In this document: piece by piece, positions 26,067 through 34,903 of the stretch
Numbering within the stretch: position 1 is the first letter of the stretch
How the letters are laid out: each line of letters starts with the position of its first letter
Origin: CAVSJA01 sp963728145
Lineage (GTDB): Bacteria > Bacteroidota > Bacteroidia > Chitinophagales > Chitinophagaceae
Length of the DNA stretch: 64,000 nucleotides
Reading direction: 5' to 3'
Assembly (NCBI GenBank): GCA_963728145.1
Contig: CAVSJA010000007.1
Span: 620,001 to 684,000 of the forward strand
The notes under the pieces: model-generated
Database searches by the model: none
Told to the model about the DNA's origin: nothing
Seen by the model: only the letters and a program-made list of their open reading frames with translations
Translations under genes and position numbers: made by a program

Positions 26067-28601
26067 ATGGATAACAATTTTTCAGCCCAGGTAAAGGAGA
26101 TCATTTCGTTTAGCAGGGAGGAGGCTTTGCGGCTGGGAAATGATTTTATCGGTACCGAACATCTGCTGCTGGGTTTAATCCGGGAAGGTGATAATACTGC
26201 TGTCCGCATCCTGAAAAGCTTTAATGTTGATCTTTACGAACTGCGGAAAGAAATAGAACTGGCAGTAAAAGATAAAACCGGTAAGAATATTGCCAACATC
26301 AATAGTCTACCGCTGACCAAGCAGGCCGAAAAAGTGATTCGTGTAACGGTGCTGGAGGCAAAGGCTCTAAAAAGCCCAACCGTCGAAACCGAACACCTGA
26401 TGCTCTCTATCCTAAAGAACAAAGAAAACATTGCTACTCAAATCTTAAATCAATTCGACGTGGATTACGATCTTTTCCGAAATGAACTAGGCGTTGTTAA
26501 AAGCAATGACGTGCGCAGTGAATATGCCGATGAAAATGATGATGATTTTGATGAAGAAAAGAAATATTCACAGCAAAAATCCCGTTCCGCTGGAACTGCA
26601 AAAAGTAAAACACCTGTACTTGATAATTTTGGCCGCGATATTACCCGACTGGCTGAAAGTGGAACACTTGATCCGATTGTTGGTCGTGAAAGAGAAATTG
26701 AAAGAGTATCGCAAATCCTTTCCCGCCGTAAAAAGAATAACCCGATACTAATTGGTGAACCAGGTGTGGGTAAAACAGCTATTGTTGAAGGACTTGCATT
26801 GCGTATTGTTCAACGAAAAGTATCACGGGTATTGTTTGATAAAAGAGTGATTTCTCTTGATCTTGCTGCACTGGTTGCCGGTACAAAATACCGTGGTCAG
26901 TTTGAAGAAAGAATGAAAGCGATCATGAATGAACTGGAAAAGAACCGTGATGTGATTCTGTTCATTGATGAAATTCATACAATCGTTGGTGCAGGTGGAG
27001 CAAGCGGTTCACTGGATGCATCAAATATTTTCAAACCTGCCTTGGCAAGGGGCGAACTTCAATGTATTGGTGCATCTACCCTGGATGAATACCGTATGTA
27101 CATTGAAAAAGATGGTGCATTGGATCGTCGTTTCCAGAAAGTAATGGTTGATCCTCCAACTGTGGATGAAACTATTCAGATACTTAACAATATCAAATCC
27201 AAATACGAAGATTATCACAATGTAACTTATACTGATGATGCAATTGATGCCTGTGTGAAACTTAGTGATCGTTATATTACTGATCGTTTGCTTCCGGATA
27301 AAGCCATTGATGTGATGGATGAAGTAGGAGCAAGTGTTCACCTGAAGAATATCAATGTACCACAAGAATATCCTTGATCTTGAAAAGAAGATAGAAGATG
27401 TAAAGAATGAAAAGAATAAAGTAGTAAAGAGCCAGAAGTTTGAAGAAGCTGCTTCTCTGCGTGATACAGAAAAAGACTGGCAGGAAGATCTGGAAAAAGC
27501 AAAAAATGAATGGGAAGAAGAAAGCAAACATAAACGTTACCCGATCGATGAAGAAGCAATTGCAGAAGTGGTGAGTATGATGACGGGTATTCCTGTAAAA
27601 CGAATGGTGCAGGCAGAAACCGAGAAGCTGCGCAAGATGGCTGATGATATGAGCGCAAATGGTAGTTGGCCAGGATGAAGCGATCGATAAAGTGGTGAAA
27701 GCTATTCAGCGTAACCGTGTTGGATTGAAAGATCCAAAGAAACCAATCGGTACATTTATCTTCCTTGGTCCTACCGGTGTTGGTAAAACCGAGCTGGCAA
27801 GAGCACTGGCACGTTATATGTTCGATTCAGTGAAGATGCGCTGATCCGGATTGACATGAGTGAATACATGGAGAAATTTACCGTGAGCCGTTTGATCGGT
27901 GCACCTCCGGGATATGTTGGATATGAAGAAGGTGGTCAGTTGACTGAAAAAGTTCGTCGTAAACCTTACTCTGTGATCCTGCTGGATGAAATTGAAAAAG
28001 CTCACCCGGATATTTACAATATTCTGTTGCAGGTGCTGGATGATGGTCAGTTGACTGATGGCTTGGGAAGAAAAGTTGATTTCAAGAATACCCTGATCAT
28101 CATGACATCAAATATTGGTGTTCGCCAGTTGAAAGATTTTGGTGAAGGTGTTGGTTTTGCAACTGCAGCCACGAACGCAGAACCAGGATGAGAGCTAATA
28201 AAGCAGTTATTGAAAAAGCATTGAAGAAAACATTCTCACCTGAGTTCCTGAACCGTATCGATGATGTGGTGATCTTCAATTCGCTTACAAAAGAACATAT
28301 CTTCAAAATCATCGATATCCTGATGAAGGGTGTAATGAAACGTTTGGCAAATCTTGGTTTCTCACTGGAGTTGACTGAAGAAGCAAAGAACTTCATCGCC
28401 GATAAAGGATATGATGTGCAATTTGGTGCAAGACCGCTGCACAGGGCGATTCAGAAATATCTGGAAGATCCTCTTGCAGAAGAGATACTGAACCTGAATA
28501 TCAAGCCAGGTGATGTAATGATCGCAGATCTGGATAAAGAAAATTCCAAACTGAGATTCAGCCTGAAGGCGCCAGCTAAGGAAAAATCTGAAGCTAAATA
28601 G
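26067..28601 (+). CDS. clpC: Clp protease ATP-binding subunit ClpC, interrupted by about five frameshifts
   Basis: A full-length ClpC unfoldase (about 844 residues when repaired), which feeds proteins to ClpP. Seen in order: N-domain repeats (GNDFIGTEHLLLGLI; TVETEHLMLSIL), first ATPase domain with GEPGVGKTAIVEGLA and FIDEIHT, UVR/middle-type region (FEEAASLRDTEKDWQ), second ATPase domain with GPTGVGKTELARALA and LLDEIEKAHPD, and the C-terminal D2-small domain (GARPLHRAIQKYLEDPLAEE). The frame changes at about 27369 (extra T), 27656-27660 (two A missing or one base extra), 27830-27831, 28171 (extra A) and 28196 (extra T). Coding potential is intact between the breaks, so local sequence error is more likely than decay. 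Confidence 0.9.
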
Positions 28602-28606
28602 TTAAC

Positions 28607-28631
28607 GAAACCCCGCAATTGCGGGGTTTTT
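28607..28631 (+). terminator. Rho-independent terminator after clpC
   Basis: AACCCCGC, short loop AATT, GCGGGGTT followed by TTT: a perfect GC-rich stem and a U-run, eight or so bases after the clpC stop. The inverted GGTTGATT repeat starts immediately downstream. Confidence 0.85.
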
Positions 28632-28723
28632 GGTTGATTGGTTAACTGGTTGATTGGTTGATTAGGCAATACGGTTAACAAAGCTTTTCCCAATCAACTA
28701 ATCAACCAGTTAACTAATCAACC
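28631..28723. repeat. Inverted simple repeat, word GGTTGATT
   Basis: Left arm 28631-28666 and right arm 28689-28723 match over 35 bases with three differences, all transitions, so most would be G-U wobbles in one of the two RNA strands. The loop is about 22 bases. It sits between the clpC terminator and the cmk promoter, so it is not needed to end clpC. Confidence 0.82.
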
Positions 28724-28724
28724 T

Positions 28725-28732
28725 TATTTTTG
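28725..28732 (+). promoter_or_regulatory. Putative -7 promoter box (TATTTTTG) of cmk
   Basis: TAnnTTTG match directly after the right arm of the inverted repeat; the ATG of cmk follows at +7 from its last base, implying a leaderless or almost leaderless transcript. Confidence 0.5.
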
Positions 28733-28738
28733 CATGCA

Positions 28739-29434
28739 ATGAAAAGAATCATCATAACCATAGACGGCTGGTCTTCTTGCGGCAAAAGCACTTTGGCGAA
28801 ACAGTTAGCCAGGGAGTTGGGTTATGTTTATATTGACAGCGGAGCAATGTACAGAGCCATCACACTTTATTTATTGCGGAATCATGTTGATTGGACAAAA
28901 CATAGCGCGGTAAAGGAAGCTTTGAAAAGTATCAAACTCGAATTCATTTCAAACCATAAGACAGGTCAAACCGAAATGCACCTGAACAATGAGAATGTAG
29001 AGTATGTGATCCGGGACTTGTTAGTTGCGGAAAAGGTGAGTGAGATTGCCGCGATACCCGAAGTACGGGAATTTGCAGTAACGCAGCAGAAGGAAATGGG
29101 AATGAAGAAAGGCATCGTGATGGATGGCCGCGATATTGGTACCGTGGTTTTTCCGGATGCAGAACTTAAAATCTTTATGACAGCTGATAATGGGATCAGG
29201 GTTCAGCGCCGTTTTAAAGAACTCTATGAAAAAAACCCAAACGTAACGATAGATGAAGTAAGGGCGAACCTGGAAATGCGTGATTATATCGATTCACACC
29301 GGCAGGTAAGTCCATTGCGAAAAGCAGAGGATGCTATCGAACTGGACAATACAAATCTCAGCGAAAGACAACAATTCGAAATGGCGCTCCAATGGGCAAT
29401 AGCCAGAATTGATGGGGTTAAGCCAAAAGTTTAG
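28739..29434 (+). CDS. cmk: Cytidylate kinase
   Basis: 231 residues from the ATG at 28739. The P-loop is WSSCGKSTLAKQLA; YVYIDSGAMYRAITLY is the (d)CMP-binding part, IVMDGRDIGTVVFPDAELKIF the conserved central block, and RDYIDSHRQVSPLRKAEDAI the lid-helix region. The enzyme phosphorylates CMP and dCMP with ATP. A TTG start three codons upstream is possible, but would overlap the promoter box. The gene ends 12 bases from the convergent 29447-30922 gene. Confidence 0.95.
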   Translation: MKRIIITIDGWSSCGKSTLAKQLARELGYVYIDSGAMYRAITLYLLRNHVDWTKHSAVKEALKSIKLEFISNHKTGQTEMHLNNENVEYVIRDLLVAEKVSEIAAIPEVREFAVTQQKEMGMKKGIVMDGRDIGTVVFPDAELKIFMTADNGIRVQRRFKELYEKNPNVTIDEVRANLEMRDYIDSHRQVSPLRKAEDAIELDNTNLSERQQFEMALQWAIARIDGVKPKV

Positions 29435-29446
29435 TGTACTTGCCTA

Positions 29447-30922
29447 TTATCTTTTTACCACCAGTTTTCTTACAATAAATTCCGGAGAATTCTTTTTTCT
29501 GATCCAAAGCATATAAACTCCCGGGTGAAGTTTTTCTATTAAAAGGTTTTCATCTTTGATCGATGACCATTTGCGGATTGACCGTCCATTAATATCAGTG
29601 AGTGAAATTTCTTTTTCTTCTGAGTTTTCAAAAATAACGGTCACTTTGCCCGTATTACTAGGGTTTGGGAAAACGATAGTTTCAATTCTTCCATCATCGC
29701 CCCTTACTGCAATAATTGAGTAGATCAAATTAGTTCCATCTCTGTTTTCCTGAACAAGGCGATAAAGATTCACCGATCTGGAATTGTTTGTCTCAGTGTA
29801 TTCATAGTTCAATGGCACTGTACTATAACCGTCGATTGATTTGCTGTTTACATAACCTACTTTTTGGAACAACATATTTCCATTGCTTCGTTGCAGCTCA
29901 AATCCCTTGACGCTCGATTCAAAATTTGTTGTCCATCTCAAGGTAACCTGTGATTCATTTCGGAATGCTGTAAAGTTGTCAATACTTTCTGGTGTTGGGG
30001 AAGAGGAAGGATATTTAACTGTAACTATCGCAGAATCGGAAAGATTGTCTGAAAGCGTCGCGGCAACGCCGTCAGCTCCCGGATCGCTAACCCGGTAACG
30101 GAAAACCAACTGCGTTACTGTGGCACTATTTCTTTTAACCGTGCAGCTCCCATCTGCATTGAGAATTACAAGTCCGTTCGCCGGTTGCGAAACCATTTCC
30201 CATTTCAACTTTGAACGATCATTGTTTGGATCATTATCTGTTCCGATCACATCAAAGGCATATCCGCCTGGAACCGGACCATAAATTGAATTCCTGCCAT
30301 ACAATACTGCATTGAATTCAAGATCTCCATTGTTTGATCGAATGAAATTATCATCCATCGCTGTAGGCGGACAGTTTGCTCTTGTACAAACCTCATCTAA
30401 TCCAACGATCTTAAAATTATCGATCACATAATTTAATGAGCCCTGGTCACATGCTGCATGAAAGAGAAACACGATTCTGAATTCTGAAGCCGTAAAAGAG
30501 GCGGGTAAACTCAAACCAAAGCACGCACTTCCACCAAGAGTTGGAAGATTGAAATTATTTATTCTTAATAAAATATTATCCTGTTTCAACGCTTCTTCAA
30601 TAGTCGTTACTGAAGATTTTACGAGTATGATGTCAGTAAAATTTCCGCATGGAAATTGTAATGCGTTAGTCAACGATGAAGAATAGGCCCAAATAGTAAA
30701 ACAAATTCTGATCGGGTTGGATACTCTTGTCAATATCGGCGTAGCAACCAGTTGATTTGTTCCGGGGGGAATTACCAGGCCCGGGTTGCTATTGACATTA
30801 GTAAAAGCAGATCCCTGGGAAAGTAGCCATCCTTCCGGCACAGGGAAAAATGATTCTTTAATCTGGCCTTTTGAATAAAGTAAAGAGAATAATAATCCTG
30901 CAAATAGACTAAGCCGTTTCAT
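29447..30922 (-). CDS. Type IX-secreted protein with C-terminal sorting domain
   Basis: A 491-residue protein with a signal peptide (LSLFAGLLFSLLYSKG). The mature part has beta-rich domains with paired cysteines (residues near 140 and 160, and CTRANCPPTAMD), a cadherin-like segment (VLYGRNSIYGPVPGGY ... SKLKWEMVSQP) and a fibronectin-like stretch (FTAFRNESQVTLRWTT). The last 80 residues are a type A sorting domain (VFPNPSNTGKVTVIF, SLTDINGRSIRKW, PGVYMLWIRKK, VRKLVVKR), which directs passage through the type IX secretion system and anchoring at the cell surface. No enzyme motif was found; probably an adhesin or structural protein. Confidence 0.82.
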   Translation of the reverse strand: MKRLSLFAGLLFSLLYSKGQIKESFFPVPEGWLLSQGSAFTNVNSNPGLVIPPGTNQLVATPILTRVSNPIRICFTIWAYSSSLTNALQFPCGNFTDIILVKSSVTTIEEALKQDNILLRINNFNLPTLGGSACFGLSLPASFTASEFRIVFLFHAACDQGSLNYVIDNFKIVGLDEVCTRANCPPTAMDDNFIRSNNGDLEFNAVLYGRNSIYGPVPGGYAFDVIGTDNDPNNDRSKLKWEMVSQPANGLVILNADGSCTVKRNSATVTQLVFRYRVSDPGADGVAATLSDNLSDSAIVTVKYPSSSPTPESIDNFTAFRNESQVTLRWTTNFESSVKGFELQRSNGNMLFQKVGYVNSKSIDGYSTVPLNYEYTETNNSRSVNLYRLVQENRDGTNLIYSIIAVRGDDGRIETIVFPNPSNTGKVTVIFENSEEKEISLTDINGRSIRKWSSIKDENLLIEKLHPGVYMLWIRKKNSPEFIVRKLVVKR

Positions 30923-31102
30923 TCAACACATAAAAATTTAGTAAGCACACTCCACCCTGATATCCGGACGGTCTACTTTCAGCAGGAAAAGGAGGTAATT
31001 AAAAGTTTAATGGAATTTTCCAGGAAACAATTTTTCAGGGGGAATCGGAAACGCGGTAAAAGTAAGGCGTAATAGGTAGACTAACAAGAAGAAACCCAGA
31101 TA

Positions 31103-31128
31103 AAAACCCCACTAAAAAAGCGGGGTTT
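31103..31128 (-). terminator. Terminator of the lipoprotein pair
   Basis: On the minus strand: AAACCCC, an 11-base loop, GGGGTTT followed by further T residues. It lies 17 bases after the stop codon of the lipoprotein gene at 31145. Confidence 0.75.
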
Positions 31129-31144
31129 AAATTCGGGAAACTAT

Positions 31145-31639
31145 TTATTCCGTTACGCCAAATGCGTTGCTAATCATATCGTTTGAGGAAGTTTTTGCCC
31201 CATTTATCGAGGCGCTGATATTAATGAGCTTAGTCAGGTAATCATCATTTATTGAAATGACACCAATCATGTATAGCGTTCCTTCCAATTCTTCGGGGAT
31301 GCTGATATTTGCGAATTGAGGATCGGTAGAAAGCTTCAATTCACAGGTATTGATCACTCCTCCCGATTGAGCGTCCGATGTTTCCAATGTTCCGGAAACA
31401 ATTACATCATTGATGATCTGGTAAGGTATCAGGACGAAGATCTTCTCACCGGTCTTGAATATTGATCCTGATTTTCCCAGTATCATCTGGTAAGGTTCCG
31501 AAACAACGGGATAAATTTTTGATTGGATCCTCGCTTCTTTAATTATCATTTCATCACTTGTAACTCCGCTGTACTTCTCGCAGGAAGAAACTGCAACAAC
31601 CATCATCAGGAATAGAAAGGATCGAAAAATTGTTTTCAT
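31145..31639 (-). CDS. Lipoprotein of unknown function (paralogue 1)
   Basis: A 164-residue protein with a lipoprotein signal (IFRSFLFLMMVVAVSSC, lipidation Cys at about 20). It shares with its upstream neighbour the block EPYQMILGKSGSIFKTGEKI and a similar spacing of strands afterwards, so the two are tandem paralogues. The mature domain is beta-rich without a recognised family. Attachment to the inner or outer membrane is inferred from the signal only. A terminator follows. Confidence 0.72.
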   Translation of the reverse strand: MKTIFRSFLFLMMVVAVSSCEKYSGVTSDEMIIKEARIQSKIYPVVSEPYQMILGKSGSIFKTGEKIFVLIPYQIINDVIVSGTLETSDAQSGGVINTCELKLSTDPQFANISIPEELEGTLYMIGVISINDDYLTKLINISASINGAKTSSNDMISNAFGVTE

Positions 31640-31663
31640 AACGGGTCTGTTTGGGTTAGTAAT

Positions 31664-32155
31664 TTATTCAATGACTATGAAAGCTTTTGACATTTGAATC
31701 TGCGCAGAAGTTGCCAGGCCGTTTATGTTCGCAATGATATCCATATTGCGGTGGGCATATCCTGCATCCAGGTTGAATGAAACAAAATAATAAGTGATAT
31801 TGTCTTCTCTTCCCGGATTATAACCTGGAACCATCACTACATCCATCACCTCGCTTCCTGCAGCCGTTGCAAGAACTTCCTGCGAATCGCCATCTCTTAA
31901 TGAAATACTCGCTTCATCGATTTCCTCAGCTTTGGTTTGAACCCCTACAAAAATGGTTACCCTGCTGCCGGTTTTGAAGGTCGCAGCTTCGGTGCCCAGC
32001 ACCGCTGAAAAGGGTTCATTAACTGTGTTGTGGAGATGCGCTACAATGGTTGGTTGATCAGTTCCTGGATCCACAGGAGCATCTGCTGTCTTTGTACATG
32101 AATTGATGAAAGCCGCTACAATTAATACATAGCCTAAACGAAGCATCGTTTTCAT
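31664..32155 (-). CDS. Lipoprotein of unknown function (paralogue 2)
   Basis: A 163-residue lipoprotein (MLRLGYVLIVAAFINSC lipobox, Cys at about 20) with the block EPFSAVLGTEAATFKTGSRV corresponding to that of the 31145 gene. The 24-base gap and shared architecture indicate an operon and a tandem duplication that has diverged considerably. Function unknown. There is no recognisable partner gene. Confidence 0.72.
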   Translation of the reverse strand: MKTMLRLGYVLIVAAFINSCTKTADAPVDPGTDQPTIVAHLHNTVNEPFSAVLGTEAATFKTGSRVTIFVGVQTKAEEIDEASISLRDGDSQEVLATAAGSEVMDVVMVPGYNPGREDNITYYFVSFNLDAGYAHRNMDIIANINGLATSAQIQMSKAFIVIE

Positions 32156-32348
32156 AAGATATCGTGTTAAGGATTAATATTTCGTTCCCCAATTGGGATG
32201 CGAAGGCTCAAAATACAATCCAATCCCGGGTTTTGCAATACCGTGAGGCCTATGCGATTATTGTATAGATCACGAAAAATTTAATGCAGATACTCAACCT
32301 TTTATCAAAGCGATCACCCATGGCGCAACAACGAATGGGTCGAACTCA

Positions 32349-32471
32349 AGTGAATAGAGGAACAAAGGAACAGATGAACAGAGGAACTGGACTCTCGACT
32401 ATACAAGCCGTCGTACTTGTTCTTCCGTTCTACTGTTCTACTGTTCTGCTGTTCATCTGTTCTTCTGTTCA
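32349..32471. repeat. Inverted simple repeat, word GAACAGAT/GAACAGAG
   Basis: Left arm 32349-32390 (GGAACAAAGGAACAGATGAA and GAACAGAGGAACTGG) and right arm 32416-32471 (CTTGTTCTTCCGTTC with further TGTTCTACTG, TGTTCATCTG copies) are imperfect reverse complements. The 32156-32539 gap otherwise contains only the glutamine synthetase terminator at 32484-32514 and no gene. Confidence 0.72.
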
Positions 32472-32483
32472 AATGGTCTCACG

Positions 32484-32514
32484 AAAAAGGCCCCTCCCAA
32501 ACGGGTAAGGGCCA
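32484..32514 (-). terminator. Terminator of glutamine synthetase
   Basis: On the minus strand GGCCCTTACCCGTTTGGGAG is followed by GGGCC and five T residues. The outer stem GGCCC/GGGCC encloses a second CCC/GGG pair. Confidence 0.75.
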
Positions 32515-32539
32515 TTGCTTGTCATGTCAGTAACCTATT

Positions 32540-34741
32540 TTATCTCAAGAAGAGCATTTCGCGATATTTTGGCAACAACCAGTATTGATCATCAACCAAC
32601 AGTTCAAGCTTGTCTACATTATAACGGATATCATCGAAATATTTATCCTTTACCTGGCTTTGATAAGCGATTGCCATGGTGCGTGTATCTTTAATCGCAT
32701 TCGCAATCTTTCTGGCTTCAATCATTTTTTCAACAAGGTCGCTCACTTTATTAGTGTGCTCTGCGATCTTCTCCAGGATTTGCTTCTGATTAGCATAAGA
32801 TGCCTCAGGCAGTCCAACTTCCTTCAGTCCTTTAATATTGCTGATCAGCACATTCATGTATTTCACCGCAGAAGGAAGTATATGACTTGTACAAAGCTCA
32901 CCCATGATCCGGGCTTCAATCTGCACTCTCTTAATATATTTTTCCAATTCAATCTCATGTCTTGCTTCAAGCTCTACATGGGTCAATACATTGTTTGATT
33001 CAAACAACTTCTTTGCCTTATCAGTAACATAGGAGTCAAGCGCAAGCGGAGTTGTACTAACGTTAGGCAAACCTCTTTTTTCCGCTTCCTTATGCCATTC
33101 TTCGCTATAATTATTCCCTTCAAACAATATTTTTTCACTTGCAACAATATATTCCCTGATTACATGCATGATCGCGATCTCTTTCTTCTCTCCTTTTTCG
33201 ATCAGGGCATCCACATCTTTCTTGAATTTCTTCAGGGTTTCCGCCATGATTGTATTCAGTGCCGTCATTGCATTCGCGCAGTTTGCAGCAGAACCCACAG
33301 CGCGGAATTCAAATTTATTTCCTGTGAAGGCAAATGGAGAAGTGCGGTTACGGTCCGTATTATCCAATAAGAGTTCAGGAATGCTGCGATGCAGGTCAAG
33401 TTTCAAGATTGCTTCATCCTGCTCATCGAATTTTCCGCTTACCCGTTGTTTAACATCCTGCAAAACCTTATTCAGGTATTGACCGATGAAAACAGAGATG
33501 ATTGCAGGTGGGGCTTCGTTAGCTCCAAGGCGGTGATCATTTCCAGCTGAAGCAATAGAGGCTCTCAAAACATCAGCATAATCGTGAACCGCTTTTATCG
33601 TATTAACGAAAAAAGTAAGGAACATCAGGTTGGTCTTTGGAGTTTTACCAGGAGCAAGAAGATTAACTCCGGTATCCGTTGCCATACTCCAGTTGTTATG
33701 CTTACCGCTACCATTGATTCCAGCAAAAGGCTTTTCGTGCAACAGTACTCTTAATTTATGACGGCGCGCTACGCGGTCCATAATATCCATCAATAAAGTA
33801 TTATGGTCAACTGCAACGCTTACTTCCTCAAAGATCGGTGCGCACTCAAACTGTGATGGCGCTACCTCATTGTGACGTGTGCGAAGAGGAATACCAAGAC
33901 GATACCCTTCATTTTCAAAATCTTTCATGAAAGCATAAACGCGCTCAGGGATGGAACCAAAGTAGTGGTCTTCCAATTGCTGGCCTTTCGCCGGCGCATG
34001 ACCGAAAACAGTGCGTCCGCTCATTACCAGGTCTGGTCTTGAATTAAAGAATCCTTCATCGATCATGAAGTATTCCTGCTCCCAACCTAAAGTTGCGGCT
34101 ACCCGGGTAACGTTTTTATCGAAAAAGTTACAAACTTCAACTGCCGATTTATTAAGTGCTTCAAGCGATTTCAACAAGGGTGCCTTGTAGTCGAGTGTTT
34201 CACCAGTATAAGAAACAAAGATGGTAGGAATACAAAGTGTTCTTCCAGCCGCCGTTTCCATAATGAATGCAGGAGAAGATGGATCCCACGCGGTATAACC
34301 TCTCGCCTCAAATGTTGCACGGATGCCACCACTTGGGAAGGAAGAAGCATCTGGTTCCTGTTGGATCAATGCCGCTCCGTCAAACTCCTCGATGCCCGTT
34401 CCGTCACTTTTAATTGTGAAGAATGAATCGTGCTTTTCGGCTGTGGTTCCGGTTAAGGGTTGGAACCAGTGCGTAAAGTGAGTCACGCCTTTGCTATCTG
34501 CCCACTGGCGGATGCCAGCTGCAATTTGATTGGCTACTGCACGGTCGATTTTTTTACCGCCTTTGATTGAGGTCGCAAGACTCTTGAAAGCCTCGTCGCT
34601 CAGAAAGGTGCGTGCAGTCTTCATGGTAAACACATTCTCACTGAACAAAGTCGTGATCTTGGTAGTACCAGAGATTTCCATACCGTTACCGTTTGTTTGG
34701 TTGGAAAGATCGTTGATTACTTTGGTGCGTAAAGATTCCAT
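32540..34741 (-). CDS. glnN: Glutamine synthetase type III
   Basis: A 733-residue GlnN-type enzyme that makes glutamine from glutamate, ammonia and ATP in the cytoplasm; this type is longer than GS I and common in Bacteroidota. Seen: an N-terminal beta domain (THWFQPLTGTTAEKHDSFF), RGYTAWDPSSPAFIME, the metal/substrate region AATLGWEQEYFMIDEG, HNEVAPSQFECAPIFEE, INGSGKHNNWSM with the ammonium/glutamate-site residues, and NDHRLGANEAPPAIIS, RTSPFAFTGNKFEFRAVG. The C-terminal 200 residues are a helical extension characteristic of type III. The single terminator at 32484 supports a monocistronic message. Confidence 0.96.
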   Translation of the reverse strand: MESLRTKVINDLSNQTNGNGMEISGTTKITTLFSENVFTMKTARTFLSDEAFKSLATSIKGGKKIDRAVANQIAAGIRQWADSKGVTHFTHWFQPLTGTTAEKHDSFFTIKSDGTGIEEFDGAALIQQEPDASSFPSGGIRATFEARGYTAWDPSSPAFIMETAAGRTLCIPTIFVSYTGETLDYKAPLLKSLEALNKSAVEVCNFFDKNVTRVAATLGWEQEYFMIDEGFFNSRPDLVMSGRTVFGHAPAKGQQLEDHYFGSIPERVYAFMKDFENEGYRLGIPLRTRHNEVAPSQFECAPIFEEVSVAVDHNTLLMDIMDRVARRHKLRVLLHEKPFAGINGSGKHNNWSMATDTGVNLLAPGKTPKTNLMFLTFFVNTIKAVHDYADVLRASIASAGNDHRLGANEAPPAIISVFIGQYLNKVLQDVKQRVSGKFDEQDEAILKLDLHRSIPELLLDNTDRNRTSPFAFTGNKFEFRAVGSAANCANAMTALNTIMAETLKKFKKDVDALIEKGEKKEIAIMHVIREYIVASEKILFEGNNYSEEWHKEAEKRGLPNVSTTPLALDSYVTDKAKKLFESNNVLTHVELEARHEIELEKYIKRVQIEARIMGELCTSHILPSAVKYMNVLISNIKGLKEVGLPEASYANQKQILEKIAEHTNKVSDLVEKMIEARKIANAIKDTRTMAIAYQSQVKDKYFDDIRYNVDKLELLVDDQYWLLPKYREMLFLR

Positions 34742-34903
34742 TAGTAGATTTTTTGTCTTTCAGCAAATAAACGAAAAACAGGCTGGTTTTTCGCTATCTC
34801 GAGAAGATTTTGTGGATTAATTTTGGAAAATGTGGAGAAAACCCGGTAAAATCGACTATAAAAACTGAAAAAACACCAAAAAACAAAATATTATAATTTT
34901 TAC

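Noticed and set aside
26067..28601. Programmed frameshifting in clpC
   Set aside because: Five breaks of different kinds without slippery heptamers or conserved pseudoknots; sequencing error or decay is simpler.
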